Counted from the first letter of the stretch, positions 1 to 9,274 are shown. The stretch: 64,000 nucleotides of DNA from Emticicia fluvialis (GCF_024793945.1 NZ_JANUSD010000007.1:186001-250000); one strand, 5' to 3'. Numbers and translations: made by a program. The notes: generated by a model not told the origin, from the letters alone.

Positions 1-31
1 AAATTAGTCACTTAGCATTTTTAAGAATACA

Positions 32-607
32 ATGATTTATCCAATAGTAGCCTATGGCGACCCGGTTCTGAGAAAAGAAGCACGTGATATTGTGCCGGGT
101 GAAATTGATGTGAAAAAACTGGCCGAAGACATGTTTGAGACCATGTATAAGGCATCGGGCGTTGGGTTGGCTGCACCGCAAATCGGGCTTGACCTACGCA
201 TTTTTGTAGTAGATGGCACCCCAATTAACGAAGGAGCCGAAACTGACGAAGATATTGATGAGTCGCTCATAAATTTTAAAAAAGTGTTTATCAATGCCGA
301 AATCATTGAAGAAGACGGCGATGAATGGGCCTATGAAGAAGGATGCCTGAGCATACCGGGTATCCGTGCGGATGTTTACCGCCCTGAGTTTGTAACCATC
401 AGGTATTTTGATACCGACTGGGTAGAACATACCGAAACCTTTGAAAGCATGGCTGCCAGGATTATCCAGCATGAATATGACCACATTGAAGGTATTTTGT
501 TTACAGACCTTATTACGCCTCTGAAAAAACAAATGCTGAAGAAAAAACTGGCCAATATTACTAAAGGTGATGTGGATGTAGATTATCGCATGAAATTCCC
601 TAAGTAA
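32..607 (+). CDS. def: Peptide deformylase
   Basis: Removes the formyl group from the N-terminal methionine of nascent proteins in the cytoplasm, using a bound metal ion. All three family motifs are present: GVGLAAPQIG at residues 43-52, EGCLS with the metal-binding Cys105, and HEYDH at 147-151, giving two metal-binding His and the catalytic Glu148. At 191 aa it has normal length and is complete. The ATG start gives the typical N-terminus, in which PVLRK precedes the first helix. The amidase gene follows 8 bp downstream on the same strand, so the two are probably cotranscribed. Identification is secure. Confidence 0.97.
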   Translation: MIYPIVAYGDPVLRKEARDIVPGEIDVKKLAEDMFETMYKASGVGLAAPQIGLDLRIFVVDGTPINEGAETDEDIDESLINFKKVFINAEIIEEDGDEWAYEEGCLSIPGIRADVYRPEFVTIRYFDTDWVEHTETFESMAARIIQHEYDHIEGILFTDLITPLKKQMLKKKLANITKGDVDVDYRMKFPK

Positions 608-615
608 TCAATCAG

Positions 616-1413
616 ATGGCTGAAACTACCACCGCCCAACAGGATTTAAGCGTTACGCTTGTGCAAACCCATTTGTACTGGGAAGATGCCACAGCCAACC
701 GTGCCATGCTGGAAGAGAAGATATTTGGTATAACAGCGCCTACTGATATAATCATATTACCTGAAATGTTTACCACTGGGTTTACCATGGCTCCGGCCAA
801 GGTTGCTGAGCCCATGAACCTGCACACTACCCGCTGGATGCAACAGATGGCTGCCCAGACCGGGGCCGTAATAACGGGTAGTGTGGTTATAAAAGAACAC
901 AATAAATTTTACAACCGCCTGCTTTGGGTAAGCCCTGACGGCCAGGTTGACACCTACGATAAACGCCACCTTTTCAGGATGGGCAACGAGCATGAGGTGT
1001 ATAGTGGTGGCTCTCAAAGGCTTATCAAAGAACTGAAAGGCTGGAAAATCTGCCCGCTTATTTGCTACGACCTCCGTTTCCCGGTCTGGAGCCGCAACAC
1101 CAACCTTGCGTATGATGTTCTCATTTATGTAGCCAACTGGCCTCAGGTCCGCATGTATCCGTGGGACTCCCTATTGGTAGCACGTGCCATAGAGAACCAG
1201 AGCTATGTGGTAGCAGTAAACCGTGTTGGCCTTGATGGCAACGATGTTCCACATGCAGGGCATTCGGCTGTTATTGATTTCGCGGGAAATGTGTTATTCC
1301 GCGAAGTTGACCACGAAATACTACATACACATACGCTCAATAAAACAGCTTTAGACCAATTCCGCCGAAACTTCCCTGCGCATCTGGATGCCGACAGTTT
1401 CAATATTTACTAA
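616..1413 (+). CDS. Nitrilase-superfamily omega-amidase (YafV/Nit2 type)
   Basis: A carbon-nitrogen hydrolase of 265 aa. The Glu-Lys-Cys triad of the superfamily is visible: Glu50 in ILPEMF, Lys116 in YDKRHLF and Cys150 in LICYDLRFP. The tract around Cys150 and the HLFRMGNEH segment resemble the YafV/omega-amidase branch, which hydrolyses 2-oxoglutaramate and 2-oxosuccinamate, products of glutamine and asparagine transamination. The substrate is inferred from family resemblance only. It lies 8 bp behind the deformylase gene, and its stop codon directly abuts the stop of the convergent membrane-protein gene. Confidence 0.9.
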   Translation: MAETTTAQQDLSVTLVQTHLYWEDATANRAMLEEKIFGITAPTDIIILPEMFTTGFTMAPAKVAEPMNLHTTRWMQQMAAQTGAVITGSVVIKEHNKFYNRLLWVSPDGQVDTYDKRHLFRMGNEHEVYSGGSQRLIKELKGWKICPLICYDLRFPVWSRNTNLAYDVLIYVANWPQVRMYPWDSLLVARAIENQSYVVAVNRVGLDGNDVPHAGHSAVIDFAGNVLFREVDHEILHTHTLNKTALDQFRRNFPAHLDADSFNIY

Positions 1414-2136
1414 TCAGGCTTCCTGTAAAACCGGTTTTACGGCTTTTACATTAAACTTCAATCTGTACTTTTTCAATATTCTGGCAGCAACTACCCCTAT
1501 TGCAACTCCGGGTAAAACCCAGGTCAGTATAAATACAAATGCGGGTGTGCCGGCAGGCAAATATCTGGGTACAATGTTTACGCAAAAGGCCGTTAGCGCA
1601 GCCGAGTAAGCCCCCATCATTTTGCCTCCATGCCCTAAAAACCAGTGCATTTTCTCGGGTTTCTGATACCCGAGGTAAATTTTCAAATCTCCATAGGCAT
1701 TAAAAAGGCAAACTATACCGAAGATGGCAAAAAGAATGGCCAGTCCATTGAATCCTTCCGGATGCAAAAATCCATAAACAGAATAGCCCAACATTACCAC
1801 ACCGCACAAACCCACGGCCCAGGCAGCAACCCAGTCAATTAATTGCGGAAAAATAGCCTTTTTCATACTCAATAACCTTTTGCCCGAAAAATTAGGGTAA
1901 AAACTAATGATGCCTATCGTAAGAAAGAACTGATACTTCAATTGTGCGGGGTAAATAACAAAGAAAACAATAGTAGTTACAAACACCCCCAGCATAGCCC
2001 AATAGAATATCTTACCACTTATGTTATGTGCCTTTTTGCCCTTTTCGGCTATCATAGCTACCAAGCCGGTAGATAAAGAAAGGAATCCGCAGATAACGTG
2101 TATTACCAGAAAGAAATTGAAAATTAGCTTTTCCAT
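1414..2136 (-). CDS. DUF2306-like integral membrane protein
   Basis: A 240-aa very hydrophobic protein with about seven membrane segments, starting with a helix in residues 4-28 (FNFFLVIHVICGFLSL). The pattern of a first-helix His followed by a short basic loop with HNISGK resembles DUF2306 membrane proteins, whose function is unknown. The stop codon directly abuts that of the convergent amidase gene with no spacer. It lies 45 bp behind the DUF2141 gene on the same strand and may be read through from it. No function is assigned. Confidence 0.7.
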   Translation of the reverse strand: MEKLIFNFFLVIHVICGFLSLSTGLVAMIAEKGKKAHNISGKIFYWAMLGVFVTTIVFFVIYPAQLKYQFFLTIGIISFYPNFSGKRLLSMKKAIFPQLIDWVAAWAVGLCGVVMLGYSVYGFLHPEGFNGLAILFAIFGIVCLFNAYGDLKIYLGYQKPEKMHWFLGHGGKMMGAYSAALTAFCVNIVPRYLPAGTPAFVFILTWVLPGVAIGVVAARILKKYRLKFNVKAVKPVLQEA

Positions 2137-2181
2137 AGTTTTGTATTTTTCTGAATTGAAAGAATAATAAAAAAAGGCTTA

Positions 2182-2613
2182 TCAGAATGCCATCAGACCA
2201 ATAGCAATTATTTTGTTTTCATTTACATCAAAGGCGCATTGGTCAAAGTTCGGAGGCCCCATCAGCATAGTTACGTTCGAGAACCCAAAAGGCTCTGCCG
2301 GCATTTCTCCGTTCATGTCCAGTTGTTTATTATCGTTCAGGTCCTGATACAACACAATGGCATATTTACCTTCCAGTATATTCTCAAACTTTAAAGATAC
2401 CTCACCGGCAGGGGTTACTTCTGCAATGGCAGATTTGATACCTCCTCTCGGGAAACTACCAGCATCATTGGTGATAGAAGCATAAACTTTGCCCTGGCGC
2501 AACTGAATGCCGTTTACTACCACGGTAACACTATATTTGTTTTGTGCAAAAGAAATCGTAGAAACAAGACCAAGAATGGTTGAAAAAGCAATGGTTCTGA
2601 TTAGATTCTTCAT
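2182..2613 (-). CDS. DUF2141 family secreted protein
   Basis: A 143-aa protein with a cleavable signal peptide (hydrophobic core TIAFSTILGLVST, cleavage near SFAQ). The mature part matches DUF2141: a beta-rich domain with GKVYASI, a central GKYAIVLYQDLNDNKQLD tract and the characteristic EPFGFSN motif. It is probably periplasmic or surface exposed and its role is unknown. The start is the ATG at 2613; the reading frame is open further upstream, but only to a TTG that lies inside the promoter -7 box. Its promoter is preceded by three 20-bp-spaced direct repeats lying behind the adjacent LytTR regulator gene. Confidence 0.85.
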   Translation of the reverse strand: MKNLIRTIAFSTILGLVSTISFAQNKYSVTVVVNGIQLRQGKVYASITNDAGSFPRGGIKSAIAEVTPAGEVSLKFENILEGKYAIVLYQDLNDNKQLDMNGEMPAEPFGFSNVTMLMGPPNFDQCAFDVNENKIIAIGLMAF

Positions 2614-2649
2614 CGGATTGATTGATTTAAGTTCGTGTTTTTGATGACA

Positions 2650-2682
2650 CAAATTTATATCAGACCAATAAATGACACCAAA
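2650..2682 (-). promoter_or_regulatory. Promoter of the DUF2141 gene
   Basis: On the minus strand, TTTG (2682-2679), 21 bases, then TAAATTTG (2657-2650), an exact Bacteroidota -7 box. The expected start of transcription leaves a leader of about 30 nt before the ATG at 2613. Confidence 0.65.
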
Positions 2683-2715
2683 TGAAAGGGCTGGTTATCA
2701 ATCCTTTGGGATGTT

Positions 2716-2765
2716 TGACAAAGCAGACGGGAGATTGACAGGCTTGAGGGAAGAATGACAAAGCC
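2716..2765. repeat. Three direct repeats at 20-bp spacing, candidate operator
   Basis: TGACA occurs at 2716, 2736 and 2756, exactly 20 bp apart, twice as the longer TGACAAAGC and once as TGACAGGC. The array lies between the end of the LytTR regulator gene and the -33 box of the DUF2141 promoter. LytTR proteins typically bind direct repeats about two helical turns apart, so this is a candidate operator for the neighbouring regulator. Binding is inferred, not shown. Confidence 0.5.
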
Positions 2766-2786
2766 GGTTGTTTTAACCGGTAGTGA

Positions 2787-3638
2787 TTATTTAAGTTTAT
2801 CAACAATTTCAGAATACTTGCGGGCTACAGGAATTGTCAATTCAAACAGTTGCAGATGCAATTTATACCCCTGGGCATTACCGGTTACCTTCTCAACCTT
2901 GCTGAGATTAACAATGTAAGACCTGTGGCAACGAACAATAGCGGGCTGTTTTATCTGGTTCTCTAAACGAGTCAGACTACTTCTCAGTAAAACTTTTTGG
3001 AGGGTTTGTGCCTGATTGTAGACTATAGTAGAATAATTGTCTGATGACTCAATAAAAAGCAAATCGTCAGCTTTCAGCTCTAAAACATCTTTCTCGTTTT
3101 CGGCTATCAGTTTTAAAGTAATTCCTTTTTCTTCTTCTTTTGTGGTAGCATTAACTGCTTGCACTATGATAGTCTGATTATATTTTTTAAGCTGAATAAT
3201 GTAGTTAGACATTACCCCGAAAGAAATGGGTATCAGGCCAATTAGCGCTACAATAAAGAACATTGCCAGAAAGCCCGTAACTGAAAATGGAACATACCTG
3301 AAAAAAAAGCTGGAATACAGCATATTGGCAATTGTAATAAGCGCAAGCAGCAGCAGTATATCTGCAATTTCTTTCCAGACAACCCATACTTTTTCATTGT
3401 AGACACGCGGAAAAACCGAAGGCAGCACAAACCGATGTATAGCTGTGCAGATACTGACAATAGCCCCAAAGCCTGTCAGTACCCAAATTTTATAAGGATG
3501 CTCCCATTCGCTGAGGCCAAAAGGCTTAAAAATGATAAAAAACAGGGCTACGCCGCTTCCCTCTGCCAAACTTTTCCAGAAACGGTTTTTTCCGGACTTA
3601 TGGTGAAAAGGATACGGCTGCTGTAAGATTTTAAACAT
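2787..3638 (-). CDS. Membrane-anchored LytTR-family transcriptional regulator
   Basis: A 283-aa protein with four predicted membrane helices (roughly residues 27-45, 50-70, 91-112 and 118-148) followed by a C-terminal LytTR DNA-binding domain (about 185-280). The LytTR part shows the usual LLFIESSDNYSTI strand and the RCHRSYIVNL and LTIPVARKY motifs. There is no response-receiver domain, so it is a one-component, membrane-bound regulator rather than a LytR-type response regulator. It is the last gene of a tight operon behind polyprenyl synthase and rhomboid protease (2-bp gap). Its target may be the downstream DUF2141 gene, preceded by a direct-repeat array. Confidence 0.88.
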   Translation of the reverse strand: MFKILQQPYPFHHKSGKNRFWKSLAEGSGVALFFIIFKPFGLSEWEHPYKIWVLTGFGAIVSICTAIHRFVLPSVFPRVYNEKVWVVWKEIADILLLLALITIANMLYSSFFFRYVPFSVTGFLAMFFIVALIGLIPISFGVMSNYIIQLKKYNQTIIVQAVNATTKEEEKGITLKLIAENEKDVLELKADDLLFIESSDNYSTIVYNQAQTLQKVLLRSSLTRLENQIKQPAIVRCHRSYIVNLSKVEKVTGNAQGYKLHLQLFELTIPVARKYSEIVDKLK

Positions 3639-3640
3639 TA

Positions 3641-4258
3641 CTAAAAACTATTGGCAATTTTGCTGATGAATAGCGTAATGATAGACGGATACGAAAGCGT
3701 AACAAATACAACACCCCACAAAGCACCGTAGATGTGCGCCGTATGGCCAATGTTGTCGTACTGTTTTTGAGCCATGTATCTTGAATACAACAAATACAAA
3801 ATACCAAATATCCAGGCCGGAATAATAGGAGGCAAAGGAATAAAGCCCATTTTGGCAGTGGGCTCAAACATAATAAAGGCAAAAACTACCGAGGCCACCC
3901 CGCCCGATGCACCAAGCGCATTGTAACCCGAGTTATTTTTCTTACTGAAAGTATCTGGTAAATTGGCTACTATAATGCCCGTTAAATAAAGTAACAAATA
4001 AAAGAATCCGGCTTTGGCACCGAATATAGCGCCAAAATATGCCTCTACGCCGTCGCCGAATATGTATAAACTGAACATATTAAAGAACAAATGCCCGAAG
4101 TCGCCGTGCAAAAAGCCCGAGGTGAGTAATCGCCACCACTCGTTGCGGCGGTGTACTGTATAAGGATTAAGAATATACTGGTACGTCAATCTACTATTGC
4201 TGAATGCAGCAATACTTACTACCGACGTAACAATAATAATAACAATGGTTATAGACAT
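3641..4258 (-). CDS. Rhomboid-family intramembrane serine protease
   Basis: A 205-aa polytopic membrane protein with rhomboid active-site features: GASGG with catalytic Ser118, the partner His175 in AHIYGALWG, and the HxxxN pair His56/Asn60 in HLFFNMF that forms the oxyanion site. The WWRLLTSGFLHGDFGH tract matches the conserved L1-loop region. It cleaves transmembrane substrates within the bilayer; the substrate here is unknown. It is encoded 6 bp after the polyprenyl synthase gene and 2 bp before the LytTR gene, so all three are probably one transcript. Confidence 0.92.
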   Translation of the reverse strand: MSITIVIIIVTSVVSIAAFSNSRLTYQYILNPYTVHRRNEWWRLLTSGFLHGDFGHLFFNMFSLYIFGDGVEAYFGAIFGAKAGFFYLLLYLTGIIVANLPDTFSKKNNSGYNALGASGGVASVVFAFIMFEPTAKMGFIPLPPIIPAWIFGILYLLYSRYMAQKQYDNIGHTAHIYGALWGVVFVTLSYPSIITLFISKIANSF

Positions 4259-4264
4259 TATGGT

Positions 4265-5239
4265 TTAGTTTTCGCGTTCAATCAGCATTTGTATCAATTC
4301 AAGCAGGGGCTGTTTCTTTTCAGACGGAGCCACCAGTTTCTCAAGGTCTTTCAACCCTCTATTAAAGTAATCGTTCATTCTGGCCTCAGCCAGTTGCCTG
4401 ATGCCAAGCGAATCATAAATGGTAGTTATTGCCTTTACTTTTTCATTTTTATCAAAAACCGGGGCTGCAAGCCATTGGTGCAATTCTTTCTCTTCTGCCC
4501 TACCCTTGGCCTGTGCAAGTGCTTCTATCAATAAAAACGTTTTTTTGTTTTCAATAATATCTCCGCCTACCTGTTTGCCAAATTTCTCCGGGTCGCCGTA
4601 CACATCAAGTATGTCATCCTTCAGCTGAAACCCTATACCCAGATTGGTACCTATTTCAAACAATAATTTTGTGGTGGTTTGGTCAGCTTTGGCTATCATT
4701 CCACCTAATTCAAGCGCAAACCCTAATAAAACAGAGGTTTTCTGCCTGATCATCTCAATATACTCCTCTTCCGTTACATCGTTACGGGTAGCAAAGTTCA
4801 TATCCTGCTGCTGGCCTTCGCATACTTCGGCTGCTGTGCGGTTAAATCTTTTAATTACCTGCTTAAATATAAGGTCGTTCACGTCAGTCAGTAATTCATA
4901 GGCGCATATCAGCATTACGTCACCAGAAAGAATAGCTACATTCGGGTTCCATTTTTCATGAACAGTTGGTTTTCCACGCCTTAAAGGAGCTGCATCCATG
5001 ATGTCGTCATGCATGAGAGTAAAATTGTGGAATACCTCTACCCCAATGGCCGGGCGAATGGCTTGTTGCCAGTTATCTGAGAATATATGGGTAGCCATAA
5101 CCGTAAGTAAAGGGCGTATCCGCTTACCGCCGATAGACATCAGATAATCAATGGGTTGATACAACTCTGCCGGGCTCTCGCCATAGTTCAGATGACTGAT
5201 TTCGTTTTCAATGGCGCTAAAAAAAATCTTTGTGGGCAT
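4265..5239 (-). CDS. Polyprenyl (trans-isoprenyl) diphosphate synthase
   Basis: Condenses isopentenyl diphosphate with allylic diphosphates to make the prenyl chain of quinones or related lipids. Both aspartate-rich motifs are present: DDIMD at residues 78-82 with the following RRG, and FQLKDDILD with its aspartates at 208-212. The IGGKRIRP motif that binds diphosphate lies near residue 40. The ATG at 5239 is preferred over a TTG 24 bases upstream, giving 324 aa. Chain length cannot be read with certainty. It is the first gene of an operon with rhomboid and LytTR genes. Confidence 0.92.
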   Translation of the reverse strand: MPTKIFFSAIENEISHLNYGESPAELYQPIDYLMSIGGKRIRPLLTVMATHIFSDNWQQAIRPAIGVEVFHNFTLMHDDIMDAAPLRRGKPTVHEKWNPNVAILSGDVMLICAYELLTDVNDLIFKQVIKRFNRTAAEVCEGQQQDMNFATRNDVTEEEYIEMIRQKTSVLLGFALELGGMIAKADQTTTKLLFEIGTNLGIGFQLKDDILDVYGDPEKFGKQVGGDIIENKKTFLLIEALAQAKGRAEEKELHQWLAAPVFDKNEKVKAITTIYDSLGIRQLAEARMNDYFNRGLKDLEKLVAPSEKKQPLLELIQMLIEREN

Positions 5240-5350
5240 CTTTTTTGTAGAAGTAAGCAACAAAATAAATTAAACTTGGCAACACTACCAAGTTGCAGGC
5301 ACATATAAAGTGTGAGTGCCTGTAAATTGCAATGGTTTAGCAGATAAACG

Positions 5351-8158
5351 CTATTCGCCACCCAGATATTTCTGAATAACCCGAACTACTGTGTCTTTTA
5401 TAAATGGCTTGGTAATGTAATCATCCATTCCGGCGTCCAGGCATTTTTCTTTTTCACCTTTTACTGTTCCGGCTGTTAAGGCTATAATCGGTACCCGTTT
5501 TTCAGGGGTTTCCATTTCACGAATCACCTGGGTTGCTTCCAGCCCGTTCATTTCAGGCATTTGCATGTCCATAAATATTATATCCGGATTTTCAGTCTTA
5601 AATATTTCTACGGCTAATTTTCCGTTTTCGGCCTCTAAAATTCTGCCATAAGGAAAAACCGACTTAAAGATGGTTCTGGCAAAAAGCATATTTACTTTGT
5701 TGTCTTCCACCACTAATATGGTCAGGGTTCGGTCGTCTATATATTGCAGCGGGTTGGGTGTTTCAGACTTTTGAACCTCCTCAATTGACTTCCTTGCTAT
5801 ATTCGACATCGCCTCAAATACCCTCTGCATAATTACAGGTTTCACCAGCCTTTTCCTGATATGTAATTTCTCAGATTCGGAGTTGATGTATTCATGGTTA
5901 TTTGAGCTGTATATCAGCATAACCGGTAGCTTTCTGGCATGATACTTTGGCTCGTGCCGTAAAATGCGTACGGTATCAAGGCCATCCAGAAACGGCATGT
6001 GGTAATCAATAATGAGCAGGTCAAACTTTTTACCTCTTTCTAACATCTCCAGTACTTCCTGACCGTTCACTGCTTCTTCATAGCTTATTTCGCGTAAATC
6101 GAGCATACTTTTCAACAACGTACGGTTCGTCTTATTGTCGTCAGCAATTAAAACCCTTTTAAACAAATCCAGGTTTTCCCATTCGTCAGATTCACCTTCT
6201 TCTGATTTAAGCTTCAGGTCAAAATAAAAAGTTGTACCACGGTTCAGCTCACTTTCTACTTTCAGTTCACTGTACATTAGAGCCAGTAGTTTATTAGAGA
6301 TAGTGAGCCCAAGGCCAGTACCACCAAACTTGCGGGTGGTAGAGGAGTCTTCCTGCGAGAACGCATGGAAAATCCGTTCCTGATTCTGCGGTGCAATGCC
6401 AATACCTGTATCTTTTACGGTAAACCTGAAAGTATTCAGATTATGCTTTACATCGCCCAGAACCTCCAGTTTTAATTCTATTTCTCCGGTTTCTGTAAAT
6501 TTAACTGCATTACTGAGCAAATTAACCAGAATCTGTTTTAAACGAACCACATCTACCCAGATGTATCTGGGTGCATTAGCCGGAATATTGAGCAGCACTT
6601 CCAGGCTCTTCTGGCTTGCCTGAAAAGTAATAATATCTGTAACCTGGGTAAGCAATTCATGAATATCAGTCTTTACGGCCACTATCTCCAGCTTTCCTGC
6701 TTCAATTTTAGAGAAGTCCAGAATATCATTAATGATATCAAGCAATGTATTGGCCGACTGAAAAACGGTAGACATATATTGCTGCTGTGTATTATCCAGT
6801 TTGGTTTTCATTAGCAAATCAGTAAAACCGATTACGCCATTGAGGGGTGTTCTGATTTCATGGCTCATATTGGCCAGAAACTCCGACTTGGCCTTGGCAC
6901 CCTGTTCGGCCTCTTCTCTGGCTTTCCGAAACGAATAAACAAACCTGTAAGAAAGAATAAGCGCCTGAAAGAAAATAAACCCAAAATACCCAAAGAAAAG
7001 ATAATAGGAAGACGGCTGTATATAACCAAAATAACCCAGGATATTCAGCGCCACTGCCAGGCCTAAAGAAGACATACTCAGCATGGCAAATACAGAGCCT
7101 TTTTTCTTATGAATAAATGCCTGTAGCGCCTTATATAAATTATAAGAAACAAAGAAAAGAATAATAAAAAAGAACCCCTGCGAAATATACGTAATGAAAT
7201 AAACAGGCGATACAACAAGTGAGATAATGTAAACTATACAAATAAACTCTACTACGTCTATCACAACATTTTTACGCGGATACAAGGCCTTGAGGAACCT
7301 CGCAAACAAATAAATGCAAAAGAATATGGTAAAGTATTCAAGAAAGAATGTAATCCGGAAATCAATGCCGGGTATGGCCTGATTAATGTAATAAATTTTA
7401 TCTACACCTATAAGTCTGTAAATGTAAACCAGACAATAAAGGGCAAAGTATATCACAACGGGGTCTCTCTGCCCTAGGAAATAAAGCCCGAAGAATATTA
7501 GGGAAACCATCAGCAGAATACCCGTCAGAATCAGCACTATTGAAAGCTCGGTTATCCAGAGGTCTTCCATAAACTGATTACTGCCCAGTATGATTGGCTG
7601 CGAAAAACCACCACGGTAATGGTCAAAATTTGCCACTTGCATTACCAGATGCAGGGTGTCTGACTGCACCATATACATCTTCTTAACCGGTAGCCAGTAA
7701 GGGCTGTAGGTTTCTTTAGAAGTACCCACCACCCCGTTTTCAGAAAGTTCCTGGCAGTTAATCCATATTTTATAGCTCGAATAAGCTGCCGGTATAAAAA
7801 AAGATATCTGGGGGTTTTTCTTGTGGTCTATATAAATTTTAAGTGTGTAGGTGGCGTAGCCAAATGCCTTGAATGGTTCACCCAGTTGTTTCAGGTTGTT
7901 CCAGATAGTAGTTTGCGGTATGTAATAATCAGGCCTGGTATTGGTTGCCTGCCCGGGGGGTAACAGCTTGTTCCAGTAGAAGCCCCATTCGCCTGAAAGA
8001 TCGATATGGTTATTATTGTGAGAAAAATCTGCTTTACGTAAATCTAATTCACCAGATTTAAAAGGCTGCGCAAATGCAAAAGAAGACAGCCCTAATAAGA
8101 TAACTCCTGTCAGGGCTAATGCAAAGCATTGGTTGATGTACCGAAAACAACTAATCAT
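5351..8158 (-). CDS. Hybrid sensor histidine kinase with 7TMR-DISM input and two receiver domains
   Basis: A 935-aa membrane sensor. In order: signal peptide (1-30), periplasmic jelly-roll DISMED2-like domain (about 45-190), seven membrane helices of the 7TMR-DISM type (about 203-408), HisKA domain with phospho-acceptor His433 in MSHEIRTPLN, HATPase domain with Asn546/Asn550, DTGIG at 583-587 and a GTGLGL box, and two receiver domains with Asp718 (LLIIDYHMP) and Asp864 (IFMDMQMPEMNG). The first receiver is more diverged than the second. The periplasmic fold suggests sensing of a carbohydrate-like ligand, which is inferred. No DNA-binding output or partner regulator lies next to it. Confidence 0.93.
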   Translation of the reverse strand: MISCFRYINQCFALALTGVILLGLSSFAFAQPFKSGELDLRKADFSHNNNHIDLSGEWGFYWNKLLPPGQATNTRPDYYIPQTTIWNNLKQLGEPFKAFGYATYTLKIYIDHKKNPQISFFIPAAYSSYKIWINCQELSENGVVGTSKETYSPYWLPVKKMYMVQSDTLHLVMQVANFDHYRGGFSQPIILGSNQFMEDLWITELSIVLILTGILLMVSLIFFGLYFLGQRDPVVIYFALYCLVYIYRLIGVDKIYYINQAIPGIDFRITFFLEYFTIFFCIYLFARFLKALYPRKNVVIDVVEFICIVYIISLVVSPVYFITYISQGFFFIILFFVSYNLYKALQAFIHKKKGSVFAMLSMSSLGLAVALNILGYFGYIQPSSYYLFFGYFGFIFFQALILSYRFVYSFRKAREEAEQGAKAKSEFLANMSHEIRTPLNGVIGFTDLLMKTKLDNTQQQYMSTVFQSANTLLDIINDILDFSKIEAGKLEIVAVKTDIHELLTQVTDIITFQASQKSLEVLLNIPANAPRYIWVDVVRLKQILVNLLSNAVKFTETGEIELKLEVLGDVKHNLNTFRFTVKDTGIGIAPQNQERIFHAFSQEDSSTTRKFGGTGLGLTISNKLLALMYSELKVESELNRGTTFYFDLKLKSEEGESDEWENLDLFKRVLIADDNKTNRTLLKSMLDLREISYEEAVNGQEVLEMLERGKKFDLLIIDYHMPFLDGLDTVRILRHEPKYHARKLPVMLIYSSNNHEYINSESEKLHIRKRLVKPVIMQRVFEAMSNIARKSIEEVQKSETPNPLQYIDDRTLTILVVEDNKVNMLFARTIFKSVFPYGRILEAENGKLAVEIFKTENPDIIFMDMQMPEMNGLEATQVIREMETPEKRVPIIALTAGTVKGEKEKCLDAGMDDYITKPFIKDTVVRVIQKYLGGE

Positions 8159-8569
8159 CTACCTTATAAATAGTTTCTGGCCTTTTAACAAAACCGGTTT
8201 CCCCCACCTGTGCTCCCTAAATGCCTGTTTGAATATCCTGTTAAAGTATATACTTCCGAGCCGGTATCCGAATACAAGTTAAAAAAAATCTTATTGAAAA
8301 ATACGAGTAAAAAAACAAATCACTTTCTACCATATTTTGGGTCACTAATTAACAGCAACAAATGTGCCTAAATAAATATGTAACCAAAAAAACATTATTA
8401 TACGTAAATAAACCAGGCAGCATAAAAAAGCCCGGCAAAAGTTTGCCGGGCCTGTGTTTTTTTTAATTACCGAAAGACATTTATCGTAAAGTTTTCTAAA
8501 AAACAATATCCATAAATGCAAATTACTGAAATCATTAACCAGAGCAGATGCCCTGCCGTGCCAGAATTA
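8159..8569. other. 411-bp intergenic region upstream of the hybrid kinase gene
   Basis: AT-rich, with no reading frame that looks coding. It holds a GC-rich hairpin terminator at 8430-8451 for the lipoprotein gene on its right, and presumably the promoter of the histidine kinase gene on its left, although no exact TAnnTTTG box was found for that gene. Confidence 0.6.
8430..8451. terminator. Intrinsic terminator after the 8.6-kb lipoprotein gene
   Basis: A perfect 10-bp stem (GCCCGGCAAA against TTTGCCGGGC) with a 2-base loop, flanked by six A on the left and eight T on the right (8457-8464), so it could work in both directions. On the minus strand it ends the transcript of the lipoprotein gene about 120 bp beyond its stop. 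Confidence 0.85.
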
Positions 8570-9274
8570 CTACTTAGATGTTACTTCTTTTAAATCTACT
8601 TTAATTTGTGTGTAGTAAAGTGTTGTGGTAGCTTCAAAACCTGAGTCAGTTCCTACAATTACCCAAATGTTACCGTTGGCATCAGACTTACCGGTAAACT
8701 CTCCGGTTCTTTTTACCAGCTTGTACTTGCTTTCGGTGGTTCCGTTGGCCACATTGCCAATTACCTTCATGTCGTCTCCGCTGGTAGCCTGTTGCATTTT
8801 CTTGATGTTCATCTCATAGTTCTTGGTGGTATTATTGGCTACTTTTTTCGGTTCTGTTGAAGTAAGGCCAATACCTACATACACGCTTTCAGCCGGCGAC
8901 CCGCCAACACCTACCGAACCATCTGGTGCATTAGATGCAAATTCAACCTCGAACGTACCTTTGTAAAACTGGTTGGCTTTAGGTACGGTCATTTTCTTGG
9001 TTAGAAACATGAAGAGGTCGTCGCTGTGGTTGTTTCCTGAAATCCTGAATCCTTTTTTGAGGGTATCAAGAGGCGCAGGTAATTTAGCATCTTTTTTGGT
9101 TGTCAATTCGTAGAACGTTTCCTGGCCAATCGGATAATCTGCAAAGTCGGCGCTCCAGCCTTCAGCAGAAACATTAAACTGGTCGTTTAGCGATAGTTGT
9201 GGGGTGGTGGTTTCTTCTTTTGAACAAGCAAATAAAATGGCTACCGAAACAACACTTAAAATGATTTTTTTCAT
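8570..9274 (-). CDS. Hypothetical lipoprotein
   Basis: A 234-aa protein with a lipoprotein signal peptide: MKK, a hydrophobic core and the lipobox LFAC with Cys17, followed by SKEETTT, a short acidic linker usual for envelope lipoproteins of this phylum. The mature part is rich in Gly, Thr and Lys and looks beta-sheet-like; it contains a GVGGSPAES segment and no motif I recognise. It stands alone, with a strong terminator downstream and a divergent ubiE operon upstream. No function can be given. Confidence 0.8.
   Translation of the reverse strand: MKKIILSVVSVAILFACSKEETTTPQLSLNDQFNVSAEGWSADFADYPIGQETFYELTTKKDAKLPAPLDTLKKGFRISGNNHSDDLFMFLTKKMTVPKANQFYKGTFEVEFASNAPDGSVGVGGSPAESVYVGIGLTSTEPKKVANNTTKNYEMNIKKMQQATSGDDMKVIGNVANGTTESKYKLVKRTGEFTGKSDANGNIWVIVGTDSGFEATTTLYYTQIKVDLKEVTSK

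Noticed and set aside
2764..2780. CCGGTT/AACCGG dyad after the LytTR gene
   Set aside because: A 6-bp stem without a T-tract on the minus strand; too weak to call a terminator.
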